Shown here one piece after another: positions 54,629-64,000 of a stretch of DNA of 64,000 nt. Origin of the DNA: Sabellastarte sp. h YS-2021 (taxonomy: Eukaryota; Annelida; Polychaeta; Sabellida; Sabellidae); the NCBI GenBank assembly GCA_964017235.1, contig OZ024934.1, positions 78,954,706 through 79,018,705 on the forward strand, written 5' to 3'. The stretch's first letter is position 1. Every line of letters starts with the position of its first letter. The notes beneath the pieces are model-generated. The model made no database searches. It saw nothing but the letters and a program-made list of their open reading frames with translations, and was not told the DNA's origin. The position numbers were made by a program, and so were the translations under genes.

Positions 54629-54868
54629 AAGTTTTAGCTGTAGTGACGTTCGCGCTTCCAGAGGTCACCTTTTTTATTTTTTGTTGTTTTCTTGTCAAGG
54701 AATGTCATGGACTTCCATGGAAGTTGCACTTCCAGAAAGGAATCTGCCCTTCCAGTGTGCATAACTCTTGAGTATCTGACTTGCTTCCAAGCTCTAATGT
54801 CAGTGTCCTACTGATGGCTTTGCAACTCACTCCTGTAGATCGAAAGACTTTTTGGCCTTATTTAGCTT
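54629..54868 (+). mobile_element. Family D element, copy 6 (degenerate, tandem to copy 5)
   Basis: TTTTAGCTGTAGTGACGTTC, CGCTTCCAGAGGTCACC, TTTCTTGTCAAGGAATGTCA, then TGATGGCTTTGCAACTCACT, TAGATCGAAAGACTTTTTGG. The flanking blocks match copy 5 but the 5S-like middle is mostly lost. Confidence 0.55.
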
Positions 54869-56380
54869 ATTTTCACTAAATCTAAATAGGTGGTGAACTA
54901 TCTTATTATGAGAAAAGACATGTTCGAATGATTATGCACTTTTTGCTTTCATTGACAAAATTTTAATATGTGAAGTAAAATTCATTGTTTCTTTAGCATT
55001 TGTTCAGCATTTGATTCACGATGAGTACACTGTGTGTTACGATTATTGATGTCTACAAACTTTTCCTTACACATATTTTGCTCAATATGAGAACATTGGG
55101 CACATCCCAAATACTGTATGCAAATAAAGCCGTTAAGTTGTAAAACTTTTTCTTATTCGTGTTTCTATCTTGAAATCACATGCATAAAAACATATTGTTG
55201 GTAAGAAACATATAACTGATCATTTGACCATATATGGAAGGTTGTACCTACAAAGTCTGGCTACTGATGAAAATTAACCATATTTGGTTGTAACTGACAA
55301 ATAACCAAGGAGAATTTTACTTTTGTTTGGTTCCCCTGTTTTGTGGGGTCAAATAATTCTTCAGCCTTAACCATGTTACTTTAGATATGCTACAATAAGT
55401 TGGATAGTTTTGCAATCATTTGAAACAAGATGACTCAGAGCTTAGCTATCTGTATATACTCCATACTTTTCTAGCTGTACTTGACTGTTTCCTTTCAGTT
55501 ACTATCTAAAACATCTTACCACAGAGATGGATAAAATTTGATCCATCATCTTCAGTTCATTGAGAGTCTATGACCTCCTGCTGTGGCATATACTAACATT
55601 ACAATCTCTCTCTAATTCTATTTCTTCCAGATGGAAATAACTCCTAAGTGTGAAGGCATTCCTAGAATATCTCTATATTGACGAAAAAACAAACTAATAT
55701 ACTAACTAACAAAATACAACAAGGTCAATGATCCATGTTCTTGAAACACATCATAAGGGTTAGTATATTTTTGTGTAACAATTGTCTTATCTACACAGAC
55801 TAGCCAAGTGTATATTGTTCTGAGTGAACTCATACTGGTAGGAAAATCCTGAGTGCATTGAAGCCATAGCTAATCAGAGCAGAAAGTAACCTTTTCTTCA
55901 TATTAATTAAGGTGGATATTCCTCCTATCCTTCAACATAAAAAGCAAATAATATATATAAAGGCATCTCTAGAGTAGTCCAGGTTAGCCTGAAAACTTGG
56001 AGAAAGTATATAAGTGTAATTTCATTATTTATTTCCCGGGGTTTTGTAGCCGTAACTCCAGTGGAGATTTAGTCAGCACCATTTGCTTTCGTCACTTCCT
56101 GCAGTGAGGGAAGGACGCCATAAAACAGTGAACCAACTGGGCCACCTAGCGAGTGATAGCCATTCTACGTCACAGTTGTGTAAACACAGACCCCTAAGTG
56201 GTCATAGCCTCTTAGCTTGGTTCATTAACCTTGGTCATTTGCTTGGAATCCTCAGCAAAGGCGGAAATAAATAACAAGCTATAGATTTATTCAACTCTGG
56301 TACTGGCTGCAGTGGTTACATATTTGCAACAAACCAAGGCTTTTAGACCTCCCTATCATTTTTGCATCCAACAAACTAAA
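54869..56380. other. Intron 5, unassigned
   Basis: AT-rich sequence with no exon or recognised family. A 63-codon open frame at 56083-56274 lies in a less AT-rich patch but shows no known motif. Confidence 0.45.
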
Positions 56381-56382
56381 AG

Positions 56383-56548
56383 GAAAACAAGCACTCAGAG
56401 AGTACAAATATCTGCCAAGACACGTAATAATAAGTAACTATCAATCTCAAAATGTAATGGAATTTAAGTTGGACCAAGACCTATCTTCTGTTACTTTTCC
56501 ATGAAGTTCAACCCAGTTTTGCTAACAAACACAAAAACAAATGGTTAT
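56383..56548 (+). repeat. E-family repeat, copy 4
   Basis: AAAACAAGCACTCAGAGAGT, then ACAAATATCTGCCAAGAC and CCATGAAGTTCAACCCAGTT. A short copy of the start (GGAGCACTCTGAGAGTGCAA) also lies at 57332-57351. Confidence 0.6.
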
Positions 56549-57655
56549 GAAAAAATACTTTATTGGGGGTAATAATTGAGCAGATATACTTAGTTTTTCT
56601 TCATGGATATATGGTTAAAATAACAAAGGAATTTGGTTGCAGAAACCTGTTATATCAGATTGATTCATACCAGAAGGCAGAGTGAATATAAATCTGTGTT
56701 TATATTGATGTCTTGCAAAGTCATTGGGAAACTTAGTATTGTTGAAGTCCATATTTCGTAGATGCTACTGATGTTAATAACTGAAGTAAATAATGCTGTA
56801 ATTTTGACACAGAATAAAGTGTGTTACATCTAAAAAAACCAGTATATCAAATAATAGCCATTATTTTTTCAAGAGATAATTATGTTCAATAAAAATAAAA
56901 AAGGAACAGTTCCTTATTAAAAATGAATTTTTGAACAGCTCTTTGTTCAAGAAATAGAACAAAGTCCACAATTATAATTGTGCATTACAATAAAGAATAA
57001 CTCTTTAAAATGGAAGACAATTGATCACATAAAGAAAAATTTTCTATTTAAAACAACCAATATATAAATAATAGTGCCCCAAAGCTTACATTCCTGCCTT
57101 CAATCAAAGGTAACAACCATGGTCAGTTGTATTTAGAAAGGTTGAGTGTTGTGTACTTGTTATAATAGACTCCACAGGTAGTATAAATATTGGATAACAT
57201 TGGGTCAGGATCAACCTTTATCTAAGCTGGAAACCAATGTCAGATTATTCATCACCTGTGTACAGTCAATAACAGGGTATGAAGCTTTTATATGGAATAT
57301 CAACATGTAACAGACTACTTCAGTGGAGCACTCTGAGAGTGCAAGAAACTCTGCATAAGTGTCTCTTGTTTATATATAACATGACATAACCAGAATAATA
57401 TTAATGAAAGACAATAAGTTTGGAGGCTGACTCCTTTGTCAATATATTATTGTACAAATTATTAAACATCATAGAATTTATCACAATATGATTTACTGTG
57501 GTATTATTTAACCCTAAATCTTTCCAAAGAGGGCACCTGTTACAAATATGGGAGGGTGGAGTTTCTTTAAATTATTTACAAATACAGAACATGTAATAAT
57601 TATTTGTTACAACAAGTGTGATAGTTTAAATGGACTTTTCTTTCTTGTTAACAAA
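56549..57655. other. Intron 5, AT-rich, nothing recognised
   Basis: Besides the short E-family start at about 57332, no repeat or exon is apparent. Confidence 0.45.
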
Positions 57656-57659
57656 GTCA

Positions 57660-57950
57660 TATAACACTTTGGCCACAGCTTTGCTTTTGATGATTGCATG
57701 GTTTGGAATGATTTATCTGATGGGGTCCATTCTGCCCCAACTCTCACCTGTTTCAGGAATAGGTTAAAATTGTATCTCTTCAAAAAGGCTTTCCCAACTT
57801 AGCATATACTCTGTCCGGCATCTCTGTGGTATTGGACTTGACAACGTCTGTGGAATGATGACTTTTTTAAATTGGATTCTGGTGTTGCAGCTTAGAGTCT
57901 GCCTGACAGAGATTAAGTGCTATAAAAGTACAGAATAAAATAGAATATAA
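57660..57950 (+). pseudogene. LINE 3' end, second copy of the 44600 family
   Basis: CACTTTGGCCACAGCTTTGC, then TTTTGATGATTGCATGGTTT, matches 45104-45140 closely; the codons read FGHSFAFDDCMVWN. The 3' UTR (ACTCTGTCCGGCATCTCTGT), the tail GAGATTAAGTGCTATAAAAG and a TACAGAATAAAATAGAAT end follow. It is much shorter than the 44600 copy. Here GCGCC of the tail reads GCAGC. Confidence 0.85.
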
Positions 57951-59160
57951 ATTCATGTTTGTTGCCATGGTTGAACGGACCCAAAGACATTGGCAGCTAT
58001 TCTGTTTCAGGACGTTTTTTTTTCAGAATGTACCAAACTAAGGTATTATGACTTCACCATTGTATATCTACTATAGTTATTCCATTACATCTTCTTGACC
58101 TTTTCTCTGGGATCAAGGTAAGGTCAATGTACATAGATGCACACCTGCTCACCAGATATCCACCACTTCTGTTCTGATGGATCTGTTTTATATGCAGATT
58201 GTAATTCTCTGGTAGAGTAGTCTTTCATTAGCCTTGCTCAGACTTACTGTTTTTATCCAAGAGCTCAATAAATGCCATGTAATATGTAAAAAAACAGACA
58301 AGCTTTGTAAAATATAAAACATGAATTCATTAATTGATATTCTAATTCATTTATGTTTTTGCAGGCAAACATTAGCCTTGTTTTTAAGCCCTTTGTGTAA
58401 AACAAAAATGTATCGACAAATGGTATGCAAGAAAAGCCAAGAAGTATCAGCTATGTTAAAAAGACAAAATAAATTAAATGATTATGATACGAAAACTAAT
58501 CAAAATTCATATTTAATCAAAACAAGCAAAGCAGTCGTAGGCACAGTCTAAAAGTACTAAAATCAGTCAATATTTCATTGCCCAAAAGCTTCCTTAAGTT
58601 GTCGCCTGATCTTTAACCTAACCCTCAAACTCGATGACAAAACTCCAATGATTAATTTTACTTAAAGATTAAGCCAATCCTTTATTATTTTCTCTTATTG
58701 TCTTACCATCTAGTTTAAAATAATATATTTATGTTATTCTGTCCACGTATTAATGTTGTGGTGAATTACATGCTTTAAAACAAACATGAGACATGTTCTG
58801 ATATTAAATTAACTGTTGAATAGAACATAACCCCTCCTTTGTCTTTCAATTTCAAAGTTTATTTAAGTCTAATCTTTGGAGGACTTCTATAATGCAGCAG
58901 TGAGCCTATTGGGTCTATGGTGTATGTAAAAATATGGCTATAAACTCTCTGGTATAATTATACGCCCCACATATTATAATAGATAGCCTAGCCTCATTTA
59001 ACCAAGCTTATATTACAAAGAAAGTTGTCTTTAAAGTATAAAGTATACCACACATATTGCTATGAACTGGCCTCAAACCCATGTCCACGTAAAGATACTG
59101 AATGTTAAATATGCATTAGGCAACTCAGTCAGTGATGCCTCTCCATACTGTAATAGTCCT
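57951..59160. other. Intron 5, unassigned
   Basis: AT-rich; a 76-codon open frame at 58321-58551 begins after a TTTGCAG-like site but is lysine- and asparagine-rich, without a known motif and not kinase-like. Confidence 0.45.
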
Positions 59161-59169
59161 GTTGCATTT

Positions 59170-59740
59170 CAGTGATCTGATTGTAAATCTCCCTCCAGAT
59201 TGGAAAAATTACAACCATTCGGGATCCGTGGGTGTAGTTTGGATAGGTTTCCAATATTTTCCCAATAGCTTTTTGATTGATGTTGCCATTGGTTCAGGAA
59301 GACTTCCAATAGGCTCCTGAAACATTTGTGATAGTTTTCCAGTCAACTTGATTCGTTTATGAGCCTTTAGGGTCAACTTAAGATTGAAAAGATTGCTTTG
59401 CAAATGTTAAGATAGGTTCAGAAAGATGGCTTAACAAATGGTAAGATAAGTTTAAAATGGGTATGCAGTGGATCCCCGAATGCAAGATCTGAAAAGAATC
59501 AGAAACAATTTATGGTTTAAATTTATCTGGAAATGACATGATCACTTCCAAATAGATTCCTGAATGCTTCAAATTTGGCACCAATCGGGAAGTACCAGAA
59601 TTTCCATACATGATCATACCAATTGTAGTTTTCAATGGCTTTAAGATCATTAGGAATAAAAAGATTGACTTCTGAAATGGCAAAAATGAGAGATCGTATT
59701 CCAATCGGGGGACACAATTGTCATAGCGGAACATCCCTAT
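59170..59740 (+). repeat. Diverged repeat H, copy 2
   Basis: GGATAGGTTTCCAATATTTT, CAACTTAAGATTGAAAAG and CCCGAATGCAAGATCTGAAA match the copy at 27640 in order. Segments here also look internally inverted: AATCGGGAAGTACC and AATCGGGGGACAC against CCATTCGGGATCC. It may therefore be a foldback element. Open frames on both strands are shadows. Confidence 0.45.
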
Positions 59741-60664
59741 AAGGGATAAGTAATCCTTTTACTAAGCAAATTGTCAGACCATAGTTTGATTTTAGCTCAG
59801 CCTCTAACATGCAAATTGCACTCTCTGAACAGTCATTAAGATGTAATAGATTTATTTCTATTTGCCTACAGATATACACACCTCTTTTCTCCAGCTTTTT
59901 CCTTAGCAATGATATAATATCCCATTTTCTGGCTTTTTCTCTGGGAGTGTAGCTTTCTGTGGCACACTCCCTATTGGCATTCTCAATTCATTATCGTTCA
60001 GTATAGTTGCAAGCAGCAGGGACTATAGCTTACTACCCTTACAACTATACTTAAACTCACCGAGGAGATAGCTAGATTCCAGGGTAGATATACTGTGTCT
60101 CATCAATACTGCCTCGGTCATATGTACCTGGCTGGATTAGTTGACATCACATGTGAAGGCTACTATTGAAACATAATGGGAGACAAGGTTCTATGTATGT
60201 AAACTTTAAGCCAGCATAGGTTTGGGGAACGTACAATTTGTAGCTGATTTCCCACTCTTTTTGTCAATCTGTTTCTTCTGCTGCAGAACCAGGTGAATGG
60301 AACAGTAAAAACATAGAACCAGAGGTGCTGGCGTAGAAGCTCAGCTTAGCCTTTTTAAGGCCCTCAAACTGAAGAAACTACTGACTGAGAATGCTAGATG
60401 AAAAATGAACAACAGTTTTTATAAGGAAAAAAATAAAATGAAACAAAAACAGAGAACAGGGCCCTGAAAACAAGATTAACCTTTTAAGGCCCCAAACAGA
60501 AATAAAGTAATGCTCGCCATTCTAAAGAACAAAAATAGCATTAACCTTTGTAAGACTCAAACGTTTTGTGGTGTAATTAAAAATACAATATATAAAGTGG
60601 AGAATATATTGTGTAGAATGATTAGAATGACTAAATCCTGGCCACATGGCTTATTATAAGAGTA

Positions 60665-60800
60665 ACAAGAGCACTAGGAGTGTGCATTCCTCCGCCAGTG
60701 CATGTATAGCTCATATCAGAAACTTATCTCTGTTTTATAATGCAAAACAACTCGATAATAAGTAACAAAAATTTTTCCACTAGCCTGAGTTGAAAAAAAT
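60665..60800 (+). repeat. E-family repeat, copy 5 (start only)
   Basis: AACAAGAGCACTAGGAGTGT, then GCATTCCTCCGCCAGTGCAT resembles the start of the copies at 22751 and 25650; similarity fades after about 100 bp. Confidence 0.5.
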
Positions 60801-61318
60801 CTGATATCTGAGGCACAAAAAAACAAAAGACCAGAAATGATAGATTTTATTTACAGGATGGGGTTATAATATGCCCCTTTTATAAGTTGTTGATACATGT
60901 ATACTTAGACACTAAAATTATCACCCAGAATAGTATTTCAAACTTAAACCAGGGTTTTCAGAACAAGTTGAAATGTGCATAATTGTGTTGAAAGGGAAAC
61001 CCTAGTAGCTAGATAGCATCTTTATTTTCTAGCATATTACTCTAAATAAAAAATGTGTCCAGGGAATGATCTTCAAGCCTACTCACAGGTTTCCCTAACA
61101 CCTCAAAGCCAGACAAAGAAACAAAGAAACTTATCACTGGCCCATCTGAACTGTTCACAGAATATTGGCCGCATAATAAACAGCAGCACAAAACATCCCA
61201 GACTGCGGAAGAATCAAGAATAAGGGACTACAATATTAAACACCTCTCTGCAGAGAAATCTCATATTTTCATAATATTTTAGTGAATGTGGAGAGAGTTA
61301 TAAGGATTGTATACTTTC

Positions 61319-61460
61319 TCTGCCACTGTGGCCTAGTGTGTTGCAGACTCTCAAAGGAACACAGATGATCTTAGTTTTAACCGACAGACAGATGAAAATG
61401 TTTTGATGGCCACTAAAAATAGTGATCCTCTGTCTCTGCTATGGTGTTCATGTTTGACCT
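61319..61460 (+). mobile_element. SINE family B, copy 7 (partial)
   Basis: TCTGCCACTGTGGCCTAGTG, GGAACACAGATGATCTTAGT, ACCGACAGACAGAT and CCACTAAAAATAGTGATCCT. It stops before the family's 3' half. Confidence 0.65.
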
Positions 61461-61483
61461 AAATGCAGCTATACTTTATCTAT

Positions 61484-61580
61484 CATTATAGCCTCGTGGG
61501 TAAAACACTTGTCTGGGAACATAGAGGACCTGGGTTGAAACCCAGGTACAGGCAGATACATAGTATCCTGTACTAATTGT
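61484..61580 (+). mobile_element. SINE family B, copy 8 (head only)
   Basis: CATTATAGCCTCGTGGGTAA, GGAACATAGAGGACCTGGGT and TGAAACCCAGGTACAGGCAG, in the same direction as copy 7 and 165 bp after it. Confidence 0.65.
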
Positions 61581-61896
61581 TATTTTAATTTATCCCCATT
61601 AAACTCTGTTGGTATTAAATACATTTTATACCGTGTCCTCATTTGTTTGCTAGATACCATTTTGATTAATATTTATCTCTCTTAGACATTGTTGTGTCCA
61701 TTACCTGGTGTATCTTTTCATATCACTCTACATTTAATTCGATTTTATGTGAAACAGAAATATTGACGATAAAAATAACATCTTCAGTTTGTAAACCATG
61801 AAAATTACCGGAGCGACATATACTTTAACATTTTATAATGTGTGAAGTCAAAGTAGACATGGATGTACTTTTTATGTCTTTTTACATGTACATGTA

Positions 61897-62190
61897 TTAT
61901 CTACGGCAGTGTTTGGATAATAAGTAAGATAAGTCCACTTTTACACGAAAATGTACTTTCACTGCTTTGTTGAGGAACAAAGAAACACTAGACTTGAACC
62001 AAGCCTTTGTATTTCTCATTCCACCAAATCTGACATACATGAAATCATTATGCATCCACTTGAAGAGTGAAAAATCTTCTTTCTGTTGAAATAATTTTGT
62101 CAACCCAACATTCTGGTAAAAAAAGTCATTCAGTCCCTCGTACAATACCCAAGACAATTATAATACCCAAGACAAAGGGACTTGAAGAAA
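61897..62190 (-). repeat. Repeat family K, copy 2 (86-codon open frame on - strand)
   Basis: The - strand frame contains LYEGLNDFFYQNVGL, WMHNDFMYVRFGGMRN and FKSSVSLFLNKAVKV. Part of it aligns with the - strand of 6165-6340 (IHNDSMYVMSGGIRN). Two copies 55 kb apart point to a transposon-derived protein fragment rather than a kinase exon. I do not recognise the family. Confidence 0.45.
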
Positions 62191-62786
62191 GTCTAAAGAA
62201 ACACATATTCACAGTAAGGAGCGCCAAATATAAAAACTGAAATTTGAACTTGAGATATCTCCACCATTTCTGTATATTTGTGCCACAGAATCAGAAGACA
62301 CACTATATTGATAATTTAAAATGATATATAAAATATACATGTATGTTATAATCTTTTTCTTTCAGAAGTATTTACAAAAAACCCTGGCATATTTAACCAT
62401 GATAAGGGTCACTGAGAACAAAAACTGTTACCTTGTCTATGAAAGTCTGAAGCCACACATCCAAATTCTAAATTAAAAAAAAATTGAAATATAGTATTTG
62501 GGATTCAAAAAATGTATTTTTAATTTAGAATACTATTTAAGTAAACTATGTGTTTGGAATTCCAAATATTATGTTTCAAGTTCTGAATTTCTATGGTTGT
62601 TCCAGGTTTTTGTATTTGTGTTGTCTGGATGTTTAGGTCAAACATGTCAGATTGCAGATACGTGATAGTATTTCAGTGCAACGGAATTCTGTGCATTTTT
62701 TATCATAGGAAGCATACAAAGGATCATTGTAAGGTGACACGTATCCTGGACCAATGAACTGGGTCAAAGGGTTCCCTTCTCTTGAA

Positions 62787-63018
62787 GGGGCCACGGTGGC
62801 AGAGTGGTAACACTCTCCCCTCCCACCTGTGAGGCTGGGGTGCAGTTCCCGGCACGGCCTCAAGTGGGGAGGGCTGGTAGTTGCTTGCCGTTGGTCAGTA
62901 GTTTACAGTACAGAACCCTGACAAACTGTATGTACTGGTTTCCTCTGCCCATCCAACTACCCGTCGTGACATGACCTGTACAGTGTTGAAAACGACGTAA
63001 AACCCCAAATAAATAATT
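62787..63018 (+). mobile_element. SINE family A, copy 7
   Basis: GGGGCCACGGTGGCAGAGTGG-type head (A box TGGCAGAGTGG intact), a mutated B-box region (GGTGCAGTTCC), GGGCTGGTAGTTGCTTGCCG, CCTGACAAACTGTATGTACT, and GTTGAAAACGACGTAAAACC with an AAATAAATAATTAAAT tail. Confidence 0.85.
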
Positions 63019-64000
63019 AAATTAAATCTTTGCATTTGGTTTCACTTTCATTTGTAAATTAGCAATAGTAGATCTGTGTTGTCAATCTGATGAGACAGCA
63101 TTTTCAAGAAATACACAACATCGAAATCATAAAGGTACAGGATCCGTTTGAAAACATCATTAGCTGCACACATGAAACCAAAACCCTGACGGGTTATCAC
63201 CCTGCTATATCTCGGTCTATAAAGGGTCATGCGATCAGATGTTAGCCAATCAAGTTGAGTTATTAAGCATTAAGACACAATAAACATTACTATTAAATGA
63301 TTCCTGTTTACCAAGATCAGTAACTCTTTCAACTCTCTAGTTTAAGGTTTTTGTACACACACACTTTATTATCCACCACATGGATACAGACCGGGTAAAA
63401 TATTTTGGTATATGCCCCTGTGCCACGAAATATGGGTTAAAAAGCTTTTTTTACAAATCCATCACTAAGTGCCAGATCTCATTAATATTCCTTAAACTAT
63501 GTAAGGTGCTATAATTCGTTAGGGTGGTATTTTTACAGAGCTTCTAGCTCAAATTTTGTTGCAATAAAATATGTGCAGAAAATATGAAACATTGATGTTC
63601 TTATATTTACTGGTGCCCCCTATTTATCACAATCTTTTATTGTACTTTTTCCTTTAAAGATGGGCTTATATTTATTACTCACAGAAACATTATTGATAAT
63701 AAAAGTAACATATCTCTTATTAGCTATACACAGAAACATATATCACTCATAAAGATCAACAATATAACATTTTATTCACTCAACTTGTATTATATCATTT
63801 TCATTCATGGTATATTTTTGGTATATTTCATTTCTTGAAATTTTTCTATTTTATTGCAGTACCGACATGGCATATCTTTCTTACTGTCAAAGGGTAACTA
63901 CAGGCCCAATAGTAGGTGTGGCCTGAATTCAAACACTTCCTGTGGTTTTATGTAGGGATGTTACACCCCTAGTTATTCCCCAATCCTACAAAGAAATTTC
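63019..64000. other. Intron 5 to window end, nothing recognised
   Basis: AT-rich, with no exon identified. The TTATTGCAG at 63859 is followed by TACCGACATGGCATATC, which reads YRHGISFLLSKG in one frame. This does not match the expected continuation of the kinase. Confidence 0.4.

Larger units (their letters stand above)
54324..64000 (+). other. Intron 5 of the kinase gene (at least 9,677 bp, open at the window edge)
   Basis: It opens with GTAGGT after a phase 0 exon. A scan by eye for an exon beginning with PEN (CCN-GAR-AAY) after an AG, or for DFG and APE codons, found none. AG sites such as 60285 (CTGCTGCAG) and 63859 (TTATTGCAG) are followed by sequence that does not resemble a kinase. 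Confidence 0.6.

Noticed and set aside
63859-63900. TTATTGCAG as acceptor of the next kinase exon
   Set aside because: The following frame is not PEN and shows no kinase motif; 60285 and 58364 were rejected for the same reason.

Overview
This window is animal (metazoan) nuclear DNA: AT-rich, intron-rich and dense in repeats, with no bacterial-style gene packing. The only cellular gene I can support is on the + strand. Five small exons (13761-13823, 32790-32883, 33648-33759, 35842-35933, 54182-54323) have canonical AG/GT borders and compatible phases. They join into about 167 codons, running from the N-terminal linker through the glycine loop, VAIK-type lysine, alpha-C glutamate and hinge to the HLDMK catalytic-loop core of a myosin light chain kinase (MLCK) type Ser/Thr kinase. 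By remembered family patterns it looks closest to invertebrate MLCK / Drosophila Stretchin-Mlck, less so to twitchin or titin. The start of the gene, upstream Ig/FN3 domains and the rest of the kinase (PEN motif, DFG, APE, C-lobe, autoinhibitory tail) are not visible here. Introns 1 and 4 are each about 18-19 kb, and the last intron runs off the window (more than 9.6 kb).

Organism: repeat content and gene structure suggest a marine invertebrate, most likely a mollusc (perhaps a gastropod). This is inference from repeat style, not a sequence match.

Layout. 1-13.7 kb: flanking or upstream intron sequence with a broken CR1/L2-like LINE on the - strand (about 1190-4340), tRNA- and 5S-derived short elements, RT relics and a 44-bp minisatellite. 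13.8-32.8 kb: intron 1, opening with a minisatellite whose unit copies the exon-intron junction, then a GC-rich foldback element and many SINEs. 32.8-35.9 kb: three clustered kinase exons; a 64-bp repeat duplicates the splice donor of the middle one. 35.9-54.2 kb: intron 4, with an inverted satellite, palindrome clusters, a second LINE 3' end, MITE-like elements, a nested SINE and local duplications. 54.3-64 kb: intron 5, with more SINE, LINE and MITE relics.

Recurring short-element families, named here for convenience: A (tRNA-derived, starts GGGGCCACGGTGGCAGAGTGG), B (tRNA-derived, starts about CTGTGACCTAGTGGGTAA), C (tRNA-derived, tail CTGGCTGTTGARCAGG), D (contains a 5S rRNA-like segment), E/F (ends near GCACTCAGAGAGTGC), and a LINE-type tail (AGAGATTAAGCGCTATAAAA) found at about ten sites. 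Most annotated bases are mobile-element debris inside the introns. The most unusual observations are the 5S-containing elements, the splice-junction minisatellites and the GC-rich foldback element.
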